DNA from: Melanopsichium pennsylvanicum
Lineage: Eukaryota > Basidiomycota > Ustilaginomycetes > Ustilaginales
Direction of reading: 5' to 3'
Assembly (NCBI GenBank): GCA_900208305.1
Contig: OAPG01000004.1
Span: forward strand, 1,116,001-1,180,000
DNA: 64,000 bases
How positions within the stretch are numbered: the stretch's first letter is position 1; each line of letters begins with the position of its first letter. Below the pieces are notes generated by a model. The model made no database searches, had not been told where the DNA came from, and was given only the letters and a program-made list of their open reading frames with translations. The translations under genes and the position numbers were made by a program. Shown here one piece after another: positions 40,644-53,092 of this stretch.

Positions 40644-41843
40644 TGCAGCAGGGGAATCAGTGGTGGCGATCCACGATGAAGAGCTGAGGTCACGCGTGTT
40701 TCTCGCGATACTAGAAGCGTTGAGAAAGTCATTCATTCGACAACGCAGCAGTCTAAAAAATGCTCTCGACGACCATCTCATGTGGTTCCATTGGTAAGCC
40801 AACCATGGACACATGATGCGCGCAAATGAGACATCCGATTCACTCACTCTACAAGTCCAAGCTTCTTACACAACGTATTTACTGTCAAGGTTGGGGGATC
40901 AGAAACAATAGCCGGTGACGCAAACCTGACGATTCTATGCCCTCATTAAAGGTGGTTTCGAAGGGAAAGGGTGCAGGCGGGAAGGAAGCAAGACAGGTTT
41001 TTGAAGTACCGAATTATTACGCTAGACTCAGAAAAAGAAAGCCACACGATTGTGACACCTGTTGAAGTGGGTGATGGTCACCCACAGCATTTGTTTGGCG
41101 AGACATAAAGTGTCTGAGATATAGCAGAGCGAGGAATGCTAGATCTCGCAGCCGTCGAATTGTTTGGTTCGGCTTTGCTTGCAAACGCGCGCACCTGAAT
41201 GAACCTTCCAAACTCAGTCTCATGTGCTGTCCTCGAGAAGAGAGCGCAGATGAAGGACGGTTCCGTCCCGCGTTTCTGGTCATATGCCCGAGGTTTCATG
41301 GTATCGGTTTTGTATCCAGGCTCATCAGAGTCAAAATCGCTGGTTCTAAGAATAATGACTTCCTAGGCTGCGGGCTCGGATGATGCACAAAAGTCTTTTG
41401 GTGTCGTAGACAGCCAGCTTGTCCTTGTTTCAATTCTGACAATTGCCCTGCCGTTCTGGTGGTTCGATCGAAGTGACTTCTTGGACGGTCTCTTTCTGCT
41501 TCGGTGATCAGGATTCGAGCTGTATGAGACAGCTGCGAGAGAAGATGAACGGGCACAGCGTCTGCTCTGCTGTCGCCTGAAATGGTCGTGAACCGTATCT
41601 TTGGCTGCCCAGATCTCCTTTTTTCCCTATTTGTCTGACCCATCAAAGCTTCTTGGGCAGTGACAACAGGACATCTCGCACTGTCTTGCCACTTGGATTT
41701 AGGCGATCTCGGCGGGCCACATGTCATTGGGCTAAACAGTACCCAATCAAGAAGCTCGACGTCTGTCCGACTCGGGGGCAAAGAGAGCAAGCATCCTTTG
41801 TGGTCAGCTGTGACAAATAGTCCCCTTCGATTGCCCCCTGAAA

Positions 41844-41852
41844 TCCCTTTGT
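41844..41852 (-). promoter_or_regulatory. Sequence match to the smut pheromone response element (Prf1 site)
   Basis: TCCCTTTGT is the reverse complement of ACAAAGGGA, the element bound by Prf1 in Ustilago maydis. It is a single 9-bp match about 5 kb from the downstream ATG, so it may be chance. Confidence 0.2.
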
Positions 41853-42589
41853 CACACCCCCTTACCGCTACCACAAACATTACCTTTAGAGCAATCGTAC
41901 CATGATGAACAAATCTTGAATTCTTACCCCTTGCTTGAAAGATCTCGTTCTTCTCTCATCACCAGTTCCCTCCTCATCCACTTCCCACCAGCCAGCACCG
42001 ACGAGACCGGCCATTACACTTTCGAGCTTTCCTTTAAGCAGCATTCTATCTTACCTGATTCGATTCCTGCCATTTCATCTCGGCTGACTAGCGGGCCGAA
42101 CAGTGTTTGCGCTCCCTCACGACGTCTGTTTTCCGTCTACCGCCTGTCACCTGCAGCTAATGCCATCTGAGAAGATCACTTTTGGACGACCTCGCAGCTA
42201 AGTGGCCTTCCACCCCAACGCGACATCTTCAAGATCACCGTTTGTGGACAAGCACGAACTCTCGACAACCATACAAACAGTGAGTAGGGTTCCGTTCGAC
42301 TTGACAACGAAACGACGAGCTTTTCACGTCTCATGAGATGAGTTCAAGTTTCCGGAATTGGGTTGTGAGATCAGGGTCTTGCTGCTCTCAAGAAGATTGA
42401 TGATCAGGTTCTGGGTAGCAGCAGAAGGATTATTCGTCCCGTGTGAGCGAGGAGGACTTCCAGCCGAAGCGAGCTCGAAGCACTTTTCGGCTATATCTCT
42501 CAGCACCTATTCGCGGGACCGGGAGATCGAAGATGCTTCAAGTCACGCGCTCTCTGAAGCACCTACACGTCTCTATAGCGTTGCGAGCA

Positions 42590-42641
42590 GACCAACACTA
42601 TGACAAGCTCACAAGTGTTGGTCAGCATGCTAGTGTTGGTC
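42590..42641. repeat. AGTGTTGGTC decamer cluster
   Basis: Inverted copy at 42590-42599 (GACCAACACT) and direct copies at 42614-42623 and 42632-42641; a further direct copy lies at 43570-43579. Confidence 0.8.
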
Positions 42642-45600
42642 TCGCCTAGAAGATGACCATAATTGTGTAACGAGCTTTTTGACGACATCGGAAAGGGGCT
42701 CGAAGGGAAACGTGGCTACAGCAACCGAAAGCAACGACTGCCTTTGGTGGCGGTAATTTTCGACTCCGACAGCAGCGGATACAGGCACTCAAAGAAGCGA
42801 GGAAGGGCTGATGGTGGAGTGGCGGGTGCGCCGGTGAAGGTAACTTCCGTTTTGTCCATTCCAGCTGAGGCATGGGTTCGATCCCGAACATGAAGTCAGT
42901 GCTGATCAAGCGAGAAGCAGATAGTGGCAGCCAAATCATGGTGAGAGCAGGACGAGCTGATCGATCAGGAGGCAGGGAGCGGATTGGCATGTATTGAGCG
43001 ACTATTAGCCGAACAAGCAAATTGAAGCTCAAATAAGCTCGCAAATTCGTCAAGTTGATGCGAAAGAGCGAGGCATACACCCAGACAGAGAGAGAGAGAG
43101 CGCAAGACGAAGACAAGAGTGAGTGGAAGGATCGCTTGGTCGGACATGCTGACAACGTCGTGATGAAGCGCTGTCGTTTCGACTGTCAAAAGGCAGAGCG
43201 GAAGAGTCGCAAACCCATCGCGAATAATGGCTGCATGGATATGCAAGGGTCTGGTGTGAACGAAATTTCATGGTCACATTGTGCTGCTGTAACGCTTCAA
43301 GGATGCCACTTTGATACATCTGCTAATCGTCTTGTCCAGGTTTTTAGGCTCGCTACAAAGACACATGATGTTTTTGTTCAGCTGCTGTGATGATTCAAGG
43401 ATAGCGATACGCTTGGCTCTTGAAAGTGGCACACAAAGAAGCAGGGGCGGTAAAGGCGAGGTGCGGAGCTGGGAAACAGAGCGGCTAAGTGAGGCTTCAA
43501 CCACGTCAAGCCCAACGTGGCGGCGACGCGGTGCTGAGACGCAACATGATGGCAATTAATTTAGCACAGAGTGTTGGTCTCAGTTTCAAAGCCCAAATTC
43601 CTCTTTTTCCTAACTAAACCGCCGACCCCTTACGTCTCGTCAACTGGCTGAGCATCAGAAACCTCGCTTCAGTCAAGAGTGAATGGTAGCAAGCCCTTTA
43701 CTTTGAGCATCTCAGCATGATCTCGTCCCTCTCGTCCCTGTCTTGGCTCGTTCTCTCTCTATCTCTCCTTTCTCTCACTTTTAAAATTTTCAGTTCCTGC
43801 TTTGATGCGCTTTTGCCGCTCATCGTCGTCATCAGCGGTGGGTGCCGCGGATCCCTGTTCATTGCCCTAGTTGCCCCTTGATCATTGTCTTCCTTCCCGA
43901 TCGTGCACAGCTCTATGCTTCTCGCTTCGCTTGTCTTCATTTCAAAGATCGTAGCGCTGGACTTTTCAGACCTGCGTTCATCTTGGCTAGCAACTCGGAA
44001 CAACCTGGCGATGATTGCGACGATATCGAAGCTTGGCTGCCGATCCCATGCATTGGGGCCAACCTCGATCACCTCTCGATCAATGCATGCCGTGCTGCAG
44101 AAAAGATGGAGAAGTTTGTTGTACGCGGAACAGTCGGGATGCTAAAGGTACTGTCGTGCGAGCTACTCTTCCGAGAACGAAAGGAGCAGCCAGCGAATGC
44201 TTTTTCACGCTTTATCGGAGTTTCGTTCCCTCTGTTTGCAGCTTCGAACAGGATCCAAGAAACATATCTACGGTCGCATTCGTGGCCGAGCTGCTCGTGC
44301 GTCCCATATATGCAACGACCAAAGTGACATAGGCGATTGAGGCTGCGCCCTCATCCGAGCGATGAAAAGTGCAAGATGGAAATTCAAGTCTGGGCAGATG
44401 CGTTGCTGCATCGCAACAGGGCGTGGGATACAGCACCGCTTTGTGATCTGTCATTTCCCATCTTTGCAGCCACTTAGGATGCCGCTTGTGTCCTGCCTTC
44501 TGAGAGATGATTCTGGCTTGGCTTGGTAGTCTCGGAAAGTTGCCCCCATTTCAACACCAGGCAACCCTTCTTTGTTTTGCCAAAATGTGATCAGTCACAG
44601 TTTCGTCCCGATCAGGATGCTGAACAGCCGAACCGTTGCATTTCCAGGCTTTCTTGACAGCTTGCATGGTGTAAATTGGCTTGCCGGAGATTTGACTTCG
44701 ATGCCATTCCCATATCAGTTTCGGTTCCTCGTCTATTGCCGTGTGTGACCCGCTTCTCTTGCTTCGGAGGGAACCCTTGTCGACTCAGTAGAAGTCTACC
44801 TGATTGCCGGGGCGAAACTTGGCTTAGATTCGCTTCTGCTTAATGTTCGACTTAACAGCGGCCAGTGAGTCCAACCGGAATAGGTTGCTATCACCACGCC
44901 CTGCTACAAGTCCACGGCTCGCATTGCTGCCCTCCTATCTTCATCTCTTCATGTGCCGCTGGTGCAAGGCGCTATCATGGCGAGTGCTTTGACAGCCTCT
45001 GCGCGCCATACACTGTCACTGGGGAAATAGGACAAAGACTAGCTTTCTATACCTCGCAACAAAGAACCCAATGAGCTGCAGCGTTGTCTTGAACTTGACC
45101 TTCTGCAACCCTCGTCTGTAATGAAGTGCAGGAGCGAGACCAGACGCAGTGCAGCCTAAGCAAGCCCTACCCGCCCACGGTCCGTTGAGCAGCGATAATA
45201 GCCTAATTTGCCTTTTCTTTTTTTTAAAGAAAAATATTTATGTTTGGTTGTGCATTTTCGGATCATTATCCCGGCATTTTCGGTTTGACTCTGCCCTTTC
45301 TGCTGCTTCGTATCACTTTCCGTCTTCTGCTCATCCTTTGGTCTCGTGCTCGCTTAGAGAGAAGTCATGCCCAAGCCAAGCCCCTCGCGCTCCTCGATGC
45401 ATGACTGCTGCTGCATCTATCGCTGCTGCCCGCCACCTGACGATCATCCACATCACCTGTTCGCAATGTTCCTCTTCGGCTCACTAGGTTGTCAGCCTGC
45501 AGGTGTTTGTTCCTCCCTCTGCCGTTTCCTGCCTGCCGCCATACCAGTGTCCCTTTGAATCATCGCAGATGAGGTTTGCCAGAGTTACATGGCAAGTGAT

Positions 45601-46860
45601 AATGACCAGTCACAAAGCTAGACCCCCTGCTGCTTTGTCGCTGCATAATTGTCGATTACAGCAGTCCACGACATTCGCTTCACCAGCATGTCCTGGTGAA
45701 CATGGTGAGGTGCACTTGCAGCAGTAAAAGTGAATGAAGCCTATCTATTCAATGCTTTACGAATGCTCTGGAGCAAGCTGGAAGAGCCCCTGCTAGATGG
45801 TGTTCCCGATCATTTTGTGGGTCAAGTCTGGATACTTACATGAAAAGCAGGATATGCGCCTTCGAAAGCTGTCAAGTCTTCTCTTTGCATGGCAGTCTTC
45901 AAAGTGGATGACATTCATTGACGTGACCCCTTGCACCCCGCATTTCTCTCTCGCCTTACGGCGCTCTTCCTCTCACCTTGTCCCTTCCTCATCACTGCAG
46001 GCCTCCGCAATTGCAGCATCTTGCCTTTCTCCCTTTCCCTGTCACATTTCAAGCTCGTGCAAGCACACCTGTGCGATCCGCTTTCCCGTTCGATTGCATA
46101 CGCCCCTTGCGCTCTCTGACTGGACGGCGCCCCTGCATTCTCTTGTCGAGCTCGATCCCAAGAACTTGACAGCTTTTCGCAAGCAGCTGCCTAGCTATTC
46201 AGATTCTTCACTCTGGCTCCAACCTTTGACGTTCTCTCCCCTTTCTTGTCGTACAGACAGTTCGCTCTGAAACCATCAAGACTTTGCAAACCTGCCTGCC
46301 GCTACTGCAGCACTCCGCCTGGTAAGTCAAATGATCGTCATCCGCGGTCGATCAAGCCACTGCTCTACACGTAGCCCTTCCTAGCACCCTCCATTCCTCC
46401 TTAAAAAGATCTATGCTGGTCGTCGATCTTTCCTTCGCAACCTTCCTCTTTTCTTGCTTCTTCATCTATCTCTGCCCTCCTCACTCTGTCCCTCAACTTC
46501 GTCCGGTGCTGTCGCTTCATCTTTGTCGAAAACTTTTGCTCGACATCTGTTCGGTCGCCTTCCCAATTTCGCTCCACCGCAAGCCTCTCTTTTCTCCCTC
46601 TCACTCTGCCTTCAGTCTTACCGTATCAGCGCCGCTCTTTTGTCCTATTCGTATTCTCGTCTAATCGTTCCGCACATCTGGATGCCCTCGACTCACGCTA
46701 ATTCATGACCAGTCTGATTCATCCCTGTCCTCGATTGCAACACAAAAGGTAGCTGCCCTCTTAGCGCCCACCGGCACTTCAGAACGACGCACATCATTTC
46801 GGCGCGACGTTGACTCTCTGCAGTTAATCAACTAAAAGAGGCACGTCTGCCGCAGCGCAC

Positions 46861-49800
46861 ATGTCCACTGCTCAAACCAGCTCTCCTACAGGAGACCTTG
46901 ATCAGCTTTTCCCTTCGCCCACGTACTCTGATTCCACGCTATCGTCTTCATCGCACTTGTATACTCCCGACAACGACATGGCGACCCAATCACAGGACAA
47001 CAACAATCGTCTCCAACTGCACCAAGCTTCTATCAGCGCTGCAAACGCTGCTTTCATGTCCGCTACCAGGCGCGGGAACACTAGCATGAGTAATAACACT
47101 AGGGATGACACCAGCCTCGTTTTCGCGCACAACGCTCCTGGCGTCTTTGACGCAGACATGAGCGGCGATTCCCAGTCGCTCGCGGCCGCTCTTGACTTTG
47201 ACCGCATGAATGCCGATATGCAGCAGGCTTTTGGAAACACCGACGACTACTCATTCTTGGGCAAGCGTCCTACCGCGTCACAGCCGATGGGTGGCTTCGG
47301 CTCAATGTTGCATGCTCGCGCCGATTCCAACCCGGGTCGTCGTCACAGCATCCAATCGCTGATGCCATCGGCTGACTCAAGCTCGTCCTTGAACGACTAT
47401 GCCAGCCTGGCGGGCAACAATATTGGTGCGAGGAGCATGAGCATCTCTGTCGATGCGTTTGGATCTTTCGGCTACAACACGACAGCATCCCAGTCTGTGG
47501 CAGACAGCGTGAGTGCATCAGCCCACGACATGTCGGGAACTGGCTTCCTCATGTCGCCTCCTCGTCTCACAGTCAGCATGTCCCACAGCAACAGCCCGAA
47601 CCCAATATCACTTGGCGGCTTCGCTGAAGATGCCAAGCGACGTCGTACCATTCAGGTGGATGCCACGCCTGAGCGTAGCGTCGAGCAGCTGGCTCAGCAG
47701 CAGCGCTCCTTGCCTCAACAGACTCCACCCAACATGTACGCCTACCAGCAGCACCCACAATTCTCCGTCGGCTCTAGTGTCGGCGCCGGGCTCGAAACAC
47801 CGTCCTCTGTCCAATCGAGCACTTCGCCGTGCCGTGTTCGGCGTCTTTCGCTCACGGCCATGGATCACGCCGCTCACATTGCCAACCTGACCGCAAACTT
47901 GACGTTGCCCATCTTTGGCGGCGAGCAACCGCCCAAGAGTGCACCTCCACGTGCCGCTTCGGATGCCATGCAGCGGGTGCAATCCCAAGCTTCGCTAGGC
48001 AGGAAAGCTTCTGAGGACAAGGCTTCCAAAGCGACCGCCAACGCCAGCGGCAATGCAACTCCGAACAGTAACGGCAAGAACCAAGACGTCTGGCCCGATG
48101 ACGTCGAAGTGGCATTCTGGGAAGGTAAGTTGCATTTCTCTCTCTCCATATGCATCGGATGCAAAGTCGCGAAGGCCAAACACAGAAGCATGGGCTTTCT
48201 ACTTGCTCTGATAAGCAATAAGTTGGCACTGTTGGAAGTGCTCTCCTCCTCGTTTCTCGTTTTGGGATATCGACCTCACCCTCGCAATTAATGAGAGTCG
48301 CGTCTCGGTCTAACTTCAATCTCCGAATTGGACGCGTGCAGCTGTCAATTTGAACAAATTGTATTCGACTCTATTCGCGGTCGAGAACGCCGAGCTCCAC
48401 CATCTCCGAGCCAGGTCTTGCGCCTCCCCAGCCTGAAACTTCACCCTCTTTCCCCGAGAGTGTGAGGCGGAATGCAGGGCTCATTGCGCCTGGAAGCACA
48501 GAAGATGGAAGTTGGGGGCTTTGGCTTCGACAGCTGCTGCCACTTTGGGAAGTGCGGCGTCCATGTGCTCGAAACCTCGAAGAAACGTATGTGCTAACTC
48601 ATCTCTGTTTTTTTTCTGTCTTTGCCTCTTTATCGCCTTCACTTACTTCTTCGTTTTTCTGTTTTTCTACGTTCTATATCGTCACCACCATCATCACCAT
48701 CTGTACACTACTCTTCGCCTCGCATTCCTACTTCGCGCTTATGCTGGCTCACAACGTGCTTTCTTCCAAATAGCTCTCCGCCTCATTCCCAAGCTTGGTC
48801 GACGAAAAGTGCTGGTGCACGGCAAACCTTGTGGGCGCAACGAACTCATCGCTGACTACATTGAGCGTAAGACCAACAAGGTGCGCACTCGTAAGCAGGT
48901 CTCGAGTCACATCCAGGTGCTCAAAAACATTCGCAAGGGCGATCCCGAGTTCCAGCAGCTCATCGCTGAGCCAACCACCGAAGAGGATTTCTACATCCCT
49001 GCAGGCGGCATGATGTACGCCCAGACGCTCGCTGGATACGGCTACGGCGGCCTTGGCAGCGCTTACCCTCTTGTGTCGATGGAGAGTGGTAGTGGCCTGC
49101 TTTCTCCTTATACCCCGGGTCTCACTGGTGGCCATGGTCTCGCTAGCCCCCTTTCTCCTGGCGCGCCACCCCTTTCGGCCACTCACTCCATCACTTCGGG
49201 CTTGAACGACCTTCACTTTCCCCAGCAGACTGGCATGAAGGACACCAGCGGCAGCATTCCGTGTCCCATTCTGCCTGCCAGCTTCTCGATGTGGGTGCAC
49301 TGCTCGTCGGGCGATGAGAAGCACGTCTACACAAACCTCGATCGCAACTCGATGACGACTTATGCCAACAACCAGGCATCTCTTCCTCAGATGACGCTCG
49401 ATTCGGTGCGTGTGGGCCACTTCCGCTTCCCTCGCCTCGCAGAGATGTACCATCGCATGCCCTGTCAATTCCTACATGTCCACGTGCCGCTCTCGATCCC
49501 ACGCCACGACGTCGTGATGCCGCGCTACGACCACTTTAGCACGCAACTCTCGTTGACATCGGCGCAGGACCTGCGTCTCACCTCGGTCACCACTGTCTAC
49601 TCGCATGGCAAGCGTGTCTTGTCGCTTGTGGAGCCCCTCGATCCCCCCAGAAAGATTTCAGGCAGGAACGGCGTCGAGGCCACCTCCACCAGCGCTGTCG
49701 GTGCCAACATCGAGTCGACAAACAGCAACACAAACACCGCTTCCTCTGAGGCTGCGGATCAGAGCGCTTCGCACGATGATGTTACCACTTCTACTCCTAT

Positions 49801-51289
49801 CAAGGGCAAGAATAACCAACGTCGCGAGAGTGACGCAAGCGTCGCATCGTTGAGCCCAATCTCCGGCACTTCGAGCGGGCCGGCTTCGCCACGTACACCT
49901 CTAGATGCCAACAACCAGGGCGGCGGCAATCTACGACACCGCTGGGTCCACCAAGCTCCCTTCGCGACCGACTTTTGGGCTGACTTCCTCAGTCGCAACC
50001 ACCCCGTCAACGTGTATAGCGGTCGGGATGGCCTTCAGTCGTTTGGCAAGGAGCCAAGCGAGCGAGCTGCACTCGGCATGGCAGTATCTGGTGTCACCAT
50101 TATTCAAGAGCTGGTGGTGGCTAACGAGAGTGATGCCGCTACTGCTGCTGCTAACGGTCGTGGCTCGGCACCTGCGTTGCTCAACGATGCTGGCTCCAGC
50201 TTGAGCCCCGGCAGCAAGGTCGGCGATGTTGTGCTGGTGATCGCTTGGGACCTCGAATGTGTTGAGGCACTCGGCACCAATCCAGGTACTCCTACCGTCT
50301 CGCTTCTGACCGTCGGACCTGGTGCTTCGCCTATGGGCCGAGCTGCGCCTCTTGCTTCACCTTTGCAGCAGACTGGTGTACCACTGCACATGGCTCCCCA
50401 TGGCCTGTCGCCCATGACGGCAGCTTTCCCCAACAGTGCTCAGGCCATGTCTCACCATCAGCAGCCGCAGCTCAACATGCTCAACGGCGGTAGCGCTCCT
50501 CGCGGCTTTGCACATGCAAACCCTCCGTCGTTGATCCAGACACAGCCCTCTCCGCAGCCCAGCTTTGGTTTCAAGGCTGAACCTCAGCAGGGTGGCTTGG
50601 AGGGCAATCTGCAGCCTCCGACGCTGCTTCGTAAGCGTGGTCTTTCGATGACCAAGCCCAACCTCATGGTCTCGATCCCACCTGCACCTGCGTACCTGAA
50701 CCCTCACCGCAACGCAAGCGGTGGCATGCTGAGCCCTCACGCGCAGCTCTCGCCTGCTGCTAGCCCCACATCGGCTGCATGGGGCCTGATCCAGCAACGG
50801 GCGGTACACACTCCCATCACGCCCTTCCCACAGATGAGTGGTGGTGATCTCTGCGAACCACCTCCGCTCAACACTGGCGAGGACGCTCGACTGCAAAAGG
50901 AGCGTCTGGAGCGTCATTGGGCCAGCCAGGGGAACCCTTTTGGCGGCGCACTCCATTCTCCTCTGGACACCACGTTCAATCAGTCTGACGTGAGCGTCTC
51001 GATGAGTGCTGCGGGCATGGCAGCAGCCGTCGCCAGTCAGGGCGGTGATTCTGCACTAGGTCTCATGGTTCCGGGCGGCATGCACAATGGTCTTGCACTT
51101 CTCTCTCCAGCTGGATTTGAGATGGGCAACAAGATGGTGGGAGGCATGCACGCGGGCATGGATTCGGGCAACAACAGCTTTGAACCAATGCTCAACGAGG
51201 GTGATCTGAGCAACGATGCCAGTACTCAGGAGTACCTTAACGGTCTGTTAGCTTCGATCGGTGTCGAGAGTCAGGAGATGACTTGTTGA
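46861..51289 (+). CDS. TEA/ATTS-domain transcription factor (AbaA/Tec1 type)
   Basis: Sequence-specific regulator; relatives (AbaA, Tec1) control sporulation, filamentation or dimorphism. Exon 1 (46861-48124) encodes a Ser/Asn/Gln-rich region and the beginning of the TEA domain ([12 protein letters not shown]). Exon 2 (48774-51289) resumes exactly in phase with [15 protein letters not shown] and continues through [20 protein letters not shown] and [11 protein letters not shown] (TEA about 410-485). The donor is GTAAGT at 48125 and the acceptor AAATAG at 48773, making a 649-nt intron. The spliced product is 1259 residues. The C-terminal part has a structured middle ([19 protein letters not shown] near 725) and long Gln/Pro/Gly/Met-rich stretches suited to activation. 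If the intron is not removed, translation stops at 48291 before the DNA-binding domain is complete. Confidence 0.9.
48125..48773 (+). other. 649-nt intron inside the TEA domain
   Basis: Donor GTAAGT, acceptor CCAAATAG; joining restores the domain codon by codon (GAA G + CT CTC). Inside are a second donor-like GTATGT (about 48588) followed by CTAAC, and a long pyrimidine tract, so alternative splice choices are possible. It is much longer than the other introns here (109 and 210 nt). Confidence 0.85.
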
Positions 51290-53092
51290 TTTCGTAGTCA
51301 ACTCGATTTTTGTCTCTTGCATATTTCTTCGCTTACTAGTAAGACCCCTGCCTGGCCACACCGACGAGATTGCGGGGGCCATTAAGCGCGCAAAATTTCT
51401 ACACAATATCTGTCATGGGACTATCTTTCTCTTTTATCCATATCTCGTCCTCTGTTCCATTTTCTCGCTCTCTCTATGTGTTTATGTTTCTCTTGCTCGA
51501 ACTCGTGTTTACTGATTCTTGTCGTGCTTCTGGAAGCCTTGGAAGCCTAGCTGCACTCCTGTCTCTATTCAACTGTATCCTTATGCTCTCAGTATGGCAT
51601 GCTTTCCCGTTCGAATTCCAGCCAAATTTTGTTTCTTTTTCTCTTTGATTTGGTGAATAATCGGCCTAGCTGCTGCATGATTGACTGTGAAGGCTGAGAG
51701 AAATTGGATCAAGGATTAGTATGATACAGAATAATCATCAGCGAGTCAGCGGCAACGGAAATTTCGGGGCAGAAAGGGGATGGTCATTTACTCGACGCGC
51801 TGTGAGGTGCGTGGCGTTGGTGCGAAAGAGGGCTTCGATTCGCGCGAGAGTGGTGAAATGCATGACACATTAACCACAGCCACAGCAACTCAGCTTCTTA
51901 ACAGCAGTTGACTCTCCTAATCCAAAACATCCAAAAAGAAAATTGAAAAATTGAAAAATTGAAAAAATTGAAAAATTGAAAAATACCAACAATTCAAAAT
52001 TAAAGCGAGAGAGTGGAGAGCAATTCAACATCGGTCTGCTGTAATGCGAAAATACTGTGTCAGGTCCAAAGAGTGCGGCCAAACAGAGTGCCATCCTACC
52101 CACAAAAAAAAAAAAAAAAGGCTTTGTTTATCAGTCTGTGCAAGTTGAATAAAATAATTACACTTTGGTTTCTCATTAATCATGCAGATTGCAGACGGCA
52201 GTCATTTGGAAAGTGACCCAACTGTTGTGGACTGTGCGATTCTTTTTGCCTGTGTTTGACATGACAAGGCTCAGTAGTCTCTCTCAGTCTCGACGTCTGT
52301 TGTGTTGCTTTGAAGCTTAACTTCTTAGCCGGCGTGTTGCACTTTACCCTGTGAGTGTTGGGTGTTTGCTTTGTTTCTCCGCACTTGTCACTTTACTCAA
52401 TTTACCGTAAACCAAATTTCCTTACTCTTGCACATCGTTCGACACCAACACCATTCCTCCTGTATCTCTCTGCTCAAATTACATCTTTTGCAACCCAACC
52501 CAAACCAACCCAACCACCGGCTCACTTTGCTTCCTTTATCACTTCTGCATTTCACAACCTTGTTTTACCTCCCGCACAATCAGCATCTCGTAGCCGGCTA
52601 CGCGCAGCTCTTCGTCCACCTTTTGGCTTCATCTTGTCGTATGAGCTCGAGCTTTCGACTTACCAACCTTTTTAGAATTCGAGCCGACTTTCTCAATCTG
52701 ATCATCTTAGAACCTCTTCCGCATCAACTTTAGAATTGCATCCTTTTGACCTGGACTCATTCTGCCGCTTCGACCCTCCACTTACAGTAGCACCTTGTCT
52801 CTCTCTTCTCTCTCTCAATCAGCCTCAGCGCAACTTGACTCTCTCAAATCATCGAGATTTACAATTCTTTCTTCTTCAAAACCTTGCCAGCGGCTCAAAC
52901 GGCTCTGTCAATCGGTCAACTCTCGTCCGGCCACCGTTATGGTCCAGCGGTCCCGCTAGATTTCATTCTCCCCTTCGGGCGTCGGTTATACATACGCCAG
53001 CAAAAGTAGATTTTGTGTCGCAATCTCATCGCCAACCATCAAATCAGCTATCTCGAAACATTCAACGCAGCTTTTGATCGGTTCTTCTCACC
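51290..53092. other. Intergenic region upstream of the SAP-kinase gene
   Basis: 1.8 kb without a gene. It contains an ATTGAAAA tandem repeat (51941-51983), a poly(A) stretch near 52104-52119, one TACAGTA (52783-52789) and a pyrimidine-rich region (52360-52900) that is probably the kinase promoter and 5' leader. Confidence 0.5.
51941..51983. repeat. ATTGAAAA short tandem repeat
   Basis: About five units of AATTGAAAA with small length variation in an AT-rich segment. Confidence 0.9.

Larger units (their letters stand above)
39990..46860. other. 6.9-kb interval without a convincing gene, upstream of the TEA factor
   Basis: Open frames up to 194 codons occur on both strands but overlap each other, show no domain and have no conserved-looking composition. 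Visible structure: a perfect 12-bp stem hairpin (40613-40643), a decamer AGTGTTGGTC in three direct and one inverted copies (42590-43579), an AG run (43084-43102), a match to the smut pheromone response element (41844-41852), and a strongly pyrimidine-rich last kilobase with a possible 5' UTR intron donor (GTAAGT at 46322). The size suggests an extended regulatory region and/or a long or non-coding transcript. Confidence 0.45.

Noticed and set aside
41296..41880. 194-codon minus-strand frame in the large gap
   Set aside because: Starts with ATG but composition is random-like and no domain or conserved motif is visible; kept as a possibility only for transcript data.
42875..42885. GGTTCGATCCC, a tRNA B-box-like sequence
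   Set aside because: No pairing T stem, acceptor stem or A box could be found around it.
42646..43155. 169-codon minus-strand frame
   Set aside because: Overlaps other frames on both strands; Ser/Leu/Arg-rich, no domain.
43842..44327. 161-codon plus-strand frame
   Set aside because: No domain and several overlapping alternatives.
45797..46270. 157-codon frame upstream of the TEA gene
   Set aside because: Falls in C/T-rich leader-like sequence; Ser/Leu/Pro composition is what such DNA encodes by chance.
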